Source: Petrosia ficiformis (taxonomy: Eukaryota > Porifera > Demospongiae > Haplosclerida > Petrosiidae). Taken from it: a stretch of 64,000 nucleotides of DNA. The position numbers and the translations under genes were made by a program. Every line of letters starts with the position of its first letter. Position 1 is the stretch's first letter. The stretch covers positions 1,910,001-1,974,000 of the forward strand of contig OX345646.1 in NCBI GenBank assembly GCA_947044365.1, written 5' to 3'. Below, piece after piece: positions 1-12,800 of the stretch. The notes under the pieces are model-generated. The model was given only the letters and a program-made list of their open reading frames with translations, had not been told where the DNA came from and searched no databases.

Positions 1-579
1 AATTTTTCATGCACACTGCATGCATACCAACAATTAATGGCCAAAGTTTCGAAATTGGAAACTCACAACAACCACTAACTAATAACTTAATTGAACATCG
101 AGTGTGAGATAATATTCATTAATTATTCAAAAGTACAGAGTGATATTGTATCATTGATCTCTAAAAGAAGGCTGTGTGTGCATGAATATTCATTTTACCA
201 TAACACTGAGCGTTTGTGCACTTTCTATCAAGTTAAATATAATAATAATAATAAACTTTTACTGTACAGAAATAAGAGTATTACATATTGGTTGCTACCA
301 CATTGCCCCTTCTTTCTTGTTTGCTTTAGCCATCTCCAATATAGCCTACATGTATATATAATCAGATATAAATACTAATAATAATAATATAGTATCTGGA
401 TCTTATGAGCAGTGAAGCTACATGTTTGTATAAACGTGTTTCCAATGAACAAGTTCACTGAGTGAGGGAGAGGAGGGAGGTGTATTCCCTGGAGCCCAGA
501 CCTGTCTGTTGGAGGGTGAAGAGTGTCTTAGTGTTAAATAGTATATTTAATATCTTACTTTCCCTTCCTTAAATCAGTA

Positions 580-802
580 AAGGCTGGTTCACAATATGAA
601 GCAAGGCTTTGCGTTGCGTACGTGTGTTGAATTGTGAAAATGATGCACTTCTTTTAATGCCGTCAGACGCAACGTAACGCAAGAATAGGATCTGATTCTA
701 TCTTTGCGTCGGCTATGTTGCGTTTGACCAATCAGTTTTCAGAATTTTATCACAACGCAACTGACGCAAAGCAAGGCTTGCGTCATATTGTGAACCAGGC
801 TT
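580..802. mobile_element. MITE with ~25-bp terminal inverted repeats
   Basis: The left end reads AGGCTGGTTCACAATATGA and the right end is its near-exact reverse complement (TCATATTGTGAACCAGGCTT). Both ends continue inward with matching GCAAGGC and GCGTTGCG blocks. There is no coding potential. A TAA/TTAA-like base run flanks the ends, so a short target duplication is possible but not certain. It is a non-autonomous DNA transposon; the superfamily is unassigned. Bases 1-579 upstream hold no gene or repeat I can support. Confidence 0.75.
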
Positions 803-972
803 AAGGCAAACATTTGAACCTTAACAAAGCCCAAAATCAAAGAAGTCTAATATCATTATAATTTTACTACATTGCAGGCCTGAGAAACTATAAATTTGTT
901 TGAGTGGCTTAATTATGCATGTATAACAAATTTTCACATGTTTTAATGATTGTTCTACATGCATATACTTAC

Positions 973-3900
973 AGCAACTTTTGATCTTTCCTTTTCTTGA
1001 TAGTCTGATATCTTCTGACTGGCCACTTGTGCTCTTTTTTCCCTTTAGAAGATAGATAGACAAAAATGATATCATTAGTATACAGTACATGACTTCTTCC
1101 CCATTAATACAGAGTATACAGTAAATGACTTCTTCCCCATTAATACAGAGTATACAGTACATGACTTCTTCCCCATTAATACAGAGTATACAGTACATGA
1201 CTTCTTCCCCATTAATACAGAGTATACAGTACATGACTTCTTCCCCATTAATACAGAGTATACAGTACATGACTTCTTCCCCATTAATACAGAGTATACA
1301 GTACATTAATACAGAATATAGTACATGACTTCCCCATTAATACAGATTATTCAGTATGGCTCCCAATAAACTTGGAAATATATACACAGTTTTTACACAC
1401 TGACAGATGTATTCTCATCAAGCCATTTCACTTGTGCAGAAAACACACTTTCGACCCACTTGGGTATAATTAGTACTAAGTTCCAAGGGAACATTCTGGC
1501 AAGGAGAGACAAACACTCCCTTATCCTTAACTTAATTAACCCCCTACAATAATAATTATTCTTAACTATTTTATGTACATATACATGTACCTTTGATCCT
1601 GTCTTGATCTGATTTTGTCTTCAATGCTGTGTCTACAGAAATTTAAAAAGGGTACATGTACATGCTAGTGTTGTTTTAGTTTGACAAAAATGCTTACTTT
1701 TAGTTATAGTTATAGTATGCCTTATTTTTCAAACCTTTAGTTCAGTTATAGTTTAATAGGTTTTAGTTTTAGTTAACTAACTAAAAGTCCCTATAATTGA
1801 CCACTCTTCATTTTAGTTAGTTATAGTTATTGCAATAGACTTGTAATTTAGTTATAGTTTAGTTAACCAAAAGTCAAAATGCCTTACTAAAAGGGGTTTT
1901 AGTTTTAGTTTTAGTTATAGTTGACTAAAACAACACTAGTACATGCACTTACATCAGATAAGCTCATGTGGCACACTATTGACAGAAAAAGCTTCTTATT
2001 TGGCACTGCACAGTTCTCTCTTTGCTTGGAGGCAGTTCTACATGTACATGTATATACCTCAAGCGTACTTGGTTTGAACTTTGAACTTTCAAGTAATACT
2101 TCGCTAGCGATGGCCATGAAACAGTTTTTTATGCTTGTCAAACAGTTAATGCTGTTTAGTGACAATATAATCCTAATCAACTACACCATCTGGGCAACAT
2201 TTGTGCCATGAAAATCGCTTTATACATGTAGCTCCACCCATTTTATACTTGGATGGCAAGACTTCCTTGTACCTGCAGAACTCTGCAGTTGAATATTATC
2301 ACTCAGTACATTGAGTGCCAGCAGTTGGTTTCTATCACAGTGTCTGTAATATAAATATTTCACAGGGCATGACTTCAATTTGAATGTCTGAAAATATAAT
2401 GACTCATTTGCAAATAGTGGGAGGGGCTGGTCAATCTGCAAGTACAAATAATGCAGGCACATGTAAGAGAAAAGACAAATTCACTGTATCCATTTTTTGA
2501 ATGGAATATATTTGTTAGATTTAGTTTCATCCACATGTATAATATTTTCACCATTCAGGAAAAACAATGGAAACAAGAATAATAAAAAAACATTTTCAAT
2601 AAAAATGAAAGAAAATGTAGGGAACCCTAAAAGCATGCGGACAAGGTCAAGATAGTACTAACACAGGAGGTTAATGTAGGACCCAAAATTAAACAAACCA
2701 CTTCCATATAACCTTACATAAGTATCAACACTACTATAAAGCAAAACACAAAGTACTGTACCTATGTAGGGTTATATGGAAGTGGTTTGTTTAATTTTGG
2801 GTCCTACATTAGCCTCTTGTGTTAGTACCATCTTAACCTAGTCCACATGCTTTTTGGGTTTTGATATCCCTACAGTTTCTTTATTGAAAAATTTTTTTTA
2901 TTATTCTTGTGATACAAAGAGATTTTCAATTATTCATACCTTGGTCCCATTAAACTTGAATCAGTAAGATCTACATGTATATTGAAGAGAATAAAGTACA
3001 TGTAAAGTGTGTTCACATTGATGATAACTTCATAATTACACCGTGCTGACACATCTTAGAGACGGGGCAAGCACTTGAGTGCTTGTGCTTTAAGCACATA
3101 TTTTCAAGTATTTGACTGATGCTTGAAGCCCTTTTTTTCAAGTTAGGTGAAATACTGTGCTTGTGCTTAAGCAATTATTTTGATGAACCCTTTTCAAGCT
3201 CTTTTCATTTCTGCTTCTGTTTAACATTTGTTTAGTGAGTTGGTTAAGGTCTTTAGACCTGATAGGTATAGACTAAAAGACAGTGCTTTTGAAAAATTGA
3301 TGTTCATTAAAATGTAATAAACAATTAAGCTAAGATTACAGTTTCTCCAAGTGTCGTCAACAAGCAACGTTACCTGTAAAAATGCTTAACACTGTACATG
3401 TAAATCCCTCTCCCTGTATGAAGCCCTGTACATGTATATGTAAATCCCTCTCCCTGTATGAAACCCTGTACATATACATATAAATCCCTCTCCCTATATT
3501 AAGCCCTGTCATGTACATGTACATGTAAATCCCTCTCACTGTGTGAAACCCTACACATGTACATGTACATGTAAATCCTTCTCCCTGTATGAAACCTGCA
3601 CATGTACATGTAAATCCCTTTCCCTGTGTGTAACCCTGTACGTGTACATATAAATCCCTCTCCCTGTATTAAACCCTGTCATGTACATGTAAATGTAAAT
3701 CCGTCTCACTGTGTGAAACCCTACACATGTACATGTACATGTACATGTAAATCCTTCTCCCTGTATGAAACCTGCACATGTACATGTAAATCCCTCTCCC
3801 TGTATGAAACCCTGTACATATACATGTAAATCCCTCTCCCTGTGTGTAACCCTGTACATGTACATATATATCCCTCTCTCTGTATTAAACCCTGACATGT

Positions 3901-6790
3901 ACATGTACATGTAAATCCCTCTCACTGTGTGAAACCCTGTACATGTACATGTACACAATGTAAATCCCTCTCCCCATATGAAACTCCGCACATGTACATG
4001 TAAATCCCTCTCCCTGTATGAAACCCTGTACATGTACATGTACACAATGTAAATCACTCTCCCTGTATGAAACTCCACACATGTACATGTAAATCCCTCT
4101 CCCTGTATGAAACTCTGCACATGTACATGTAAATCCCTCTCCCTGTATGAAACCCTGCACATGTACATGTAAATCCCACTCCTGTATGAAACTCCATACA
4201 TGTACATGTAAGTCCCTCTCCCTGTATGAAACTCCACACATGTACATGTAAATCCCTCTCCCTGTATGAAACCCTGTACATGTACACAATGTAAATCCCT
4301 CTCCTGTATGAAACTTATACATACTCATTCACCTGGACTAGTTTCCCTTTCTCTTCTCTGTTGATTCTTAGCTCTTCTCTTCTCTATTCTTGCCTCATGT
4401 CCAGTAGCTTTAGGTAATAATTCATCAAGCACCTACATGTAACAATTTACATGTACATGTATATATTGAGAATCTGTTTGTCTAATACATGTACAATGTA
4501 ATGAGTACAAGGTTTAGCTTATAACATCCAATACAGTTCTATTAACTATGATTTTATTTAGTAATCAGTGTTCTGCCCATACTGGTCGGCACGGGTCGGG
4601 AATAACCACCATTCAGATAAATTAACCACCTCTCAGATAATACATATATAGGCTACTGAGACAGTATTAAGTATATACTGGATAAACAGCACTAAATGCA
4701 ATGTAGAATCCAACCACCACTCTAAATATCCTGGAGAGAACACTCAGTAATATTTCCAATTCTTTACAACAACCAGCTCAAATATATGATAATAATAACA
4801 GCCTTCATTAATACATGCAGTAGGTAATGAATTCAATATCTTCATATTAACTTACAGAGATAACCACATGCATAACCAACCAGGAGCGAGGAGCTAGGAG
4901 CCCAATGGCTACACATTATAATGTAACATAAAAAAATGGCTATTTTAGTTAGTCAACTAAAACTAAACTCTTTTAGTAATCCTAATATCATTTACTCCTA
5001 AAATTTTGAAAAACTACATGTACAGTGTACATGTACATGTACATGTAGTAAGTAATATTATAACTACCAGGTGATCCTGTAATTGTGTCTGCTTAATTAT
5101 TTTCTAAGCCATTGTGGCTGCTTGTTTGTTGTGTTTGTTTGTTAATTGTTTCTACGCCTTTTGCTAGCATGCTAGGCACATGAATTTTCATGTAACTAAA
5201 AGTGGTATTATTGTCATACTAAACTTAGAATTTCATCCACGTACCATTTCATGATACTTTCTAAACTCTTTACGACTTTGCTGTGTTATTTTCCTCTCGA
5301 CTTCTCTCTGTTCCTCCTTCTCATGAGGGTCTAATGTAGTCTATCATAAAATATTTTAAAATGTATGTAGGTGCATAATATTGAGCCAAGATTTGTGAAT
5401 CAGTGTGTGCAACAGAGACAGAGAGAGACATAGCCTGGATCAAATCAAGAATATACATAAATCATCCAAATTTGGATGATTCTTTCAACTAAGCATCCAA
5501 ATTTAGATGATTCTTTCAATTACTATCAGTACTTACTAGTGCTACAGGTTGAGGAAGTGAAGGTCTTTGTTTAGGTTTAGTAATTATGCTAATAAGTAAG
5601 TATTGAACTATCAGTACTTACTAGTGCTACAGGTTGGGGAAGTGAAGGTCTTTGTTTAGGTTTAGTAATTATGCTAATAAGTAAGTATTGAACTATCAGT
5701 ACTTACTAGTGCTACAGGTTGAGGAAGTGAAGGTCTTTGTTTAGGTTTAGTAATTATGCTAATAAGTAAGTATTGAACTATCAGTACTTACTAGTGCTAC
5801 AGGTTGAGGAAGTGAAGGTCTTTGTTTAGGTTTAGTAATTATGCTAATAAGTAAGTATTGAACTACCAGTACTTACTAGTGCTACAGGTTGAGGAAGTGA
5901 AGGTCCTTGTTTTGGTCTCACTTTGTCTTCTGTCTGTTTGCCACTTGTCCAAGAGGAGACTTGATCTCTAATCAATCCCATTTTAACTTCATCTTCTCTA
6001 CCAGAAAACTAAAATAAAAATGATATTGATATACATGTATAACATGTTGTCATTTATTATTACAATAACAATTGTGTGTAATTATACATGTAAATATGTA
6101 ATTCATAATAGCAATAAAGTCTGTTTCACAATCATGATCATCTCAAAATCACTTTATATTAATGTATAGTGTGGTGTGGAAACAGCCAATCATATAGGAC
6201 TTTGTCCAATAAATGTCTTGAAGTTTGACTGTATACAAAGTACAGTATCTGACATTATTAAGTTTACATACTATCACTGTACTTCCACTGACTATAGTGT
6301 ACATTGTGAGTGAAGTACACTGTACTTTGAATGTACTACAGAGTATTACACCTTAGTACTATACTATCACATACAAATGTAAAGGGAATTCATACATTAC
6401 TATGATTACAGTACAAGTAGTACAATAGTACTACTTAGAAGTACAGTTGACTATCATCTTATTAAGGTGTAGCTCCCATCATAGTATGTAAACTTAATAA
6501 AGTCAGGTACTGTATATGGGGAGCAGGACAAGAGTGGTGAAAATCGGTAACAAACCTTCCATTTGTATTGAGTTTGTGTTGAATGTTCTAATGATGAGCT
6601 CTGTATACCATCATAGTATTTCTATAGGCAATGAACTGAATTATATAAATCTAATCATATTTAGTCATAGAAATACATTGCACTAACAAACAAGCAATGC
6701 ACAATATACACAGTACATGTAGATTAAAAATGTTTATGGGCTGCAGAGCCATCCCTATGATTGCTTTCCACAGGGTTTAATGTATATAAA

Positions 6791-6831
<41 letters not shown>

Positions 6832-9800
6832 ATTATAATATGGCGAAACATCAAAGTAAACCACAGGTTTATATATCAGATATAGCACCCTGTGTTCAGA
6901 TATAAAAACTGCCGTCGAAACAAGCTACAAGCTTACCTTCTCCAAAGTGCCGACAAAAAGGCAACAGACATCAACAAAGGTTTTGCCTTACGGCAATTAT
7001 AACACGCTTACTTCTGCTATATCAGATTTATAATCACATCGCTCTTGGGCCTACAGCCCTCATGCTCAGTGCTGATATAGCACTCATAGACGTGTTATAA
7101 CATATACATTGTGTACATAGTTAAGGAAGTTGTGTCATTCCGGGGGCTTGGTCAATTATTGGGTGTGACATATACTGTACATAATATCTACATGTACATG
7201 TACATACCTTCTTCAGCTGACCACTGTTCCATTTGCGAACAAATTTTTTGAATAATCTTCTTGACTGATGAGAAGAAAGATCACTGAAATATGTTCCCCT
7301 CTGTAATAAAATAATAAAATTATCCCTTTTTTGCCGACTAATACCTGTTGCCAGATTATATACAGTATATGTCAATAAAATGTCACTATACAGTAACAGT
7401 AGTTCTACTGTCAGTATAGTATAGTAATTACTGTCTCACTACTGTGGTGTTCAATTGACAAGTACAGTATATGTCAATAAAATGTCACCATACAGTAACA
7501 GTAATTATCTTAGTTCTACTGTCAGTATAGTATAGTAATTACTGTCTCACTACTGTGGTGTTCAATTGACAAGTATACCAATTGCTGTTAAAACTACTGT
7601 TGAACTACTGTAGTGTGGAAATGAAACTACTGAGTAATTACTGTACTGTATAGTAACTTTTTATTGAGATACATGTATACTGTATCTCATGCCTAAAGTG
7701 CTTTACATATAGAAGAGGATTTGTTTGTTGGTAGGAGAGGACTGAAGTGCAAAACTCTCACCCCTGCAAAGGTCAAGGTTCAAGTGCATACATGTATTAA
7801 ATTAGGAGCATCTCAAACTGTATTGTTTCTTTGAGACAACAAAAAACCTGTCCCTGTGTATGAAACTATATAATGTATTAATGAGAAAGAGACATTCACC
7901 TCATTAGACAACCATGATCGAAATTCAGAACTTTTAATGAAATAATCATCTTCAGAAATTTTGTCTGCAAAATGTATAGTGTACATATACATTACCATGG
8001 CAACATCTTTATCAGGTTATGCACAAGAATTAATTACTAAACTAAATTTACATATCACAATACTATACTTTTATATACATGTATATGTACATGTACATGT
8101 ACAAGTACACGTACATGTACTTGTACATGTAAATACAGTACGTGTCAATAAAAAGTCACCATACAGTACATGTACATGTACATACAGTATAAAAAGTCAC
8201 ATGTTACTAGTGTTGTTTTAGTTAACTATAAATATACATTTAATAAGGCATTCGTTACTATAACTAAATTAAAGGTCTAATGTTAATTATACCACGGTGT
8301 GTGAGCGATTGCCATGGTAACCTTTGATGTACCATGGGGGAGATATATGCCTATAACATGCCTGTAGACAGTAAGATTTAGTGTCTAGCCACTAATTGTA
8401 TTTTCATAGTTTTTACATATTTGTATTGCATACTTTTGTGTTACCATGACATATAGCCCTGTTTGGAGGCAGTTATGGGCATATAACACACTTGAGATAA
8501 TGACTTGGGCTACACCCTCGCCAAATTATCTTGCTGGCCTGTGTTATATGCCCCATAACTGCCTCCAACCAGGGCTATATGTACATAAACCATTATTGTC
8601 ATGCTAAACATCACTGCAGCCATTCCATAATACATTTCATATTTACTACTGTTATCATTCCTACTTACTTATTATTGGTTACATGTACATGTACATGTAC
8701 ATGTACATGCATACTGTACTGTATTATAATGCAATGTACTGTACTGTACTGTACTGTACTGTGCTGTACTGTACTGTACTGTACTGCACTGCACTGTACT
8801 ATACTGTACAGTGCTGTACTGTACTGTACTGTACTGTACTGTACTGTGCTGTACTGTACTGTACTGTACTGTACTGCACTGTACTATACTGTCCAGTGCT
8901 GTACTGTACTGTACTGTACTGTACTGTACTATACTGTACAGTGCTGTACTGTACTGTACTGTACTGTACTGTACTGTACTGTACTGTACTGTACTATACT
9001 GTACAGTGCTGTACTGTACTGTACTGTATTGTACTGTACTGTATAGTACTATACTGAACTGTACTGAACTGTACTGTACAGTGCTGTATAATACTGTATT
9101 GTACTATGCTGTACTGTACTGTACAGTGCTGTACTGTAATGAACTGTACAGTGCTGTACTGTACTGTACTGTACTGTACTGACTATACTGTACTGTTCGG
9201 TACTGTGCTGTACTGTACTGTACTGTACTGTACTGTACTGTACTGTATAGTACTGTACTGTATGTACTGTACTGTACTATACTATACTGTGCTGTACTAT
9301 ATTATACTGTACTGTACAGTACTACACTGTACTATACTGTTTAATACAGTACTTGTTTATATATGTACATGTCAGGGTTGGGGCTGATTACGATTATAAT
9401 CATAATGTACTAATTATATATGTACATTTTTGTACGTACATTGTACTATACTGTTTGGTGCTATGTATTGTCCACTACAGTATTTTCATCACACCTCTTT
9501 TAGTATGTTTAGATTTCTTTCTTTTCTCTTTATGTTTGAGACGTTGCTTTTTATCTGATGAACTACTCACACGACGACTCTTTGTTTTACTGGACTTGCG
9601 AGATTTTGACTTGTGCTTCTCTCCTAAGATGAATTAATAAATATTATTGCTGATCATGTGACCTGTGGCCAATCAGAATGCAGATAATGCGTCACATGAT
9701 TGAACATTAAATCACTTATTGCACACTTTTGTGTACAATAAGTTAGCTATTGCACACTTTGCTCACCTCTACTAACGAAGCTGCTCCAACAACAGTGAAA

Positions 9801-12800
9801 ATTCATCAGATCGTCACTTGACAGTGCATTGTGTGTTTCAATGTAGCACTTGGGTGGTCAATAAAGGTCTTGTTAACATAACACACTCGCCTTCGGCTCG
9901 TGCATTATGTAAACTCAACCTTTATTGACACGCCCTTGTGCTACATTAAAACACATAATCACAGTAAAGTGTGTTCTAACTATTACTTAAATCTTAGTAT
10001 TTTAGAAATACACAATGTAGCATCACTATGACTCATCAATATCTAGACATCCCTATGAATAATTCCCATGTTGGTAAATGCATATGTTCAATACACATGT
10101 ACAGTATATGTCACAGTAATCATCTTAGTTCTACTGTCAGTATAGTATAGTAATTACTGTCTTTCTACTGTGGTGTTGAATTGACAAGTATACCTTATAC
10201 TTGTACTGTACTGTAAATATGTCACCATACAGTATAGTAATTACTCAGTAGTTTCATTTCCACACAACAGTAGTTCAACAGTAGTTTTGACAGTAATTGG
10301 TATACTTGTCAATTGAACACCATAGTAGTGAGACAGTAATTACTGTACTGTGGAACTAAGATAATTACTGTTATTGTATGGTGACATTTTATTGACATAC
10401 ATCATGTATACTGTATATACATGTAAGTATACATATAATATATATTATTTTTGTGTCACTTGTGCTAGTATGTATACATGTATGTAGTTAAAAAAAGGCG
10501 TGTCATACCGGAGGCTCAGTCAATTAATGGGCGTGGCACATAAAAGAATGCTACAGACCAGCAAGAAGACTCAGGAAGAATGTAAAACTTCAACTAATAA
10601 TAATACATTGTGTAAATATTGAGTATAGCAGAGAAACAATATAAAGATGAAGCAAGTAAGTAGAGTAAGTTGTTGAGTTTCAGACACGAAAAATTCATCA
10701 TTTATATGTAGAAATTTGCAGGAGTACTTCAGTTTTATCAAAGATCTGTGTACTTAGACTGCAGTTACACTTACTTCTTCAGGTTTTATCAAAGATCTGT
10801 GTACTTAAGACTGCAGTTACACTTACTTCTTCAGGTTTTATCAAAGATCTGTGTACTTAGACTGCAGTTACACTTACTTCTTCAGGCCGTAGTTTTCACA
10901 GTAACTAGTGCTGTCAGCAATGATTGACACATAGTCACCAAAAAGCAATCATAGGGATGCTTTTTTCTTGTTTTACATGAAACGAGATTAGATTAGACAA
11001 GCCAATGACTAACTAAAGTCTGTTCACATTCACGGTGTCCTCAAAATTATGATGTGATGATTTATATGTAATATAGTGTATAGTTTAATGTCATAATGTT
11101 AATACATGATTATATTGTAACTCAATAATGAAGCAATGTTTTGAAATTTGACATACACGAAAAACATCGGGAAGGATAATTACATGTATATGAATATGGT
11201 ATTGGTAAAAAGATTGTTGATCATTTCAAACTAAAGTTATGAGCATTTTTCTGAGGACAAGGTGAATGTGAATGACCTTTACTTGTAATAACTAATACTC
11301 ACTCTTTCTATCTTCTTGACTAGTGGAGTCACTGGAAAGAGAAGATGCGTCAGAATCAGATATTGCAGTGTCTTCACTACTACTATCTGTATTATCAGAA
11401 TGTCTTCGCTTTTTTTCTCTGTAAAATGTAAAACAGAATAATGTAGATACATGTACACTGTACATGTATCTATTATAATGAAGATACATGTACACTGTAC
11501 ATGTGTGTATATATAATGAAGATACATGTACACTGTACACGTATCTATTATAATGAAAATACATGTACACTGTACATGTACAGTACCTATTATATGTAGG
11601 TAAATGTACACTATACATGTATCTATTATATGTAGATACATGTACACTGTACATATAATGAAAATAAATGTACATGTACACTGTACATGTATGTAGATAA
11701 ATGTACACTGTACCTGTACATGTATTTATTATATGTAGATACATGTATACCGTACATGTACATGTACACTGTATATGTATGATAAATGTATACTGTACAT
11801 GTATCTATTATATGTAGATACATGTACACTGTACATATAATGAAAATAAATGTACATGTACACTGTACATGTATGTAGATAAATGTACACTGTACATGTA
11901 TGATAAATGTATACTGTACATGTATCTATTATATGTAGATACATGTACAGTGTACATGTACACTGTACATGTATGTAGATAAATGGAAAGGCTTGTACAT
12001 GTATCTATTATATGTAGATACATGTAGAGTGTACATGTATGTAGATAAATGGAAAGGCTTGTACATGTATCTATTATATGTAGATACATGTAGAGTGTAC
12101 ATGTACATGTACACTGTACATGTATGTAGAAAGGCTTGTATATGTATCTATTATATGTAGATACATGTACAGTGTACATGTACATGTACACTGTACATGT
12201 ATGTAGATAAATGGAAAGGCTTGTACATTATTTGCTGTTGCATGCTTATGTCTTTTGGAATAATTACATGATGTTATCGGAGATGTAGAAAGAAAGAAAG
12301 AAAGAAAGAAAGACACCTGAGGCAATGGAAAAATGAAAATGAGAGTTGCCTCAGGTGGGATTCAAACCCACGACACTCTGTACTCCGGACAGATGCTCTA
12401 CCAACTGAGCTACCAAGGCAGCTCAGCTGGCAGGGTCCGAATCAAACATCTCATACGCCTGTATGAACAGGCTACCTTGACACTAGGCATTAGGTGAAGG
12501 CCGGGGTAATGAAACCACCAAAGACACCAACACCAAACCTAAGCATATATATACATGATGTAGCATATACCTGATAATTGATATCACAGAATTACAATCA
12601 ATAATCAGCAGAATTTTCAATATTGATTGATTAATCAATTAATCATCCTGGCCCTACTCTATATACTAATGCACATGCATGCCTACAGCTAGCTCCATGC
12701 ATGCCTACAGCTAGCTCCCACTCTGTGGACACACCCCCTTGTAACATGTATATATGTACCTGTCCCCGGACTCTTTACATCCTATTCCCATGAACTATAT

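Noticed and set aside
821..1306. 161-codon minus frame with 12-residue repeats
   Set aside because: It is the 36-bp minisatellite read in phase; the opposite strand is equally open.
3551..4328. Long minus-strand frames with repeating HTGRGIYMYM peptides
   Set aside because: They follow the minisatellite unit exactly; unit length changes shift between equally open frames, and there is no start context or domain.
12345..12420. Functional tRNA gene on the minus strand
   Set aside because: Position 33 is not T, the implied Ser anticodon lacks a long variable arm, and the head is attached to a SINE body shared with 22675-22975.
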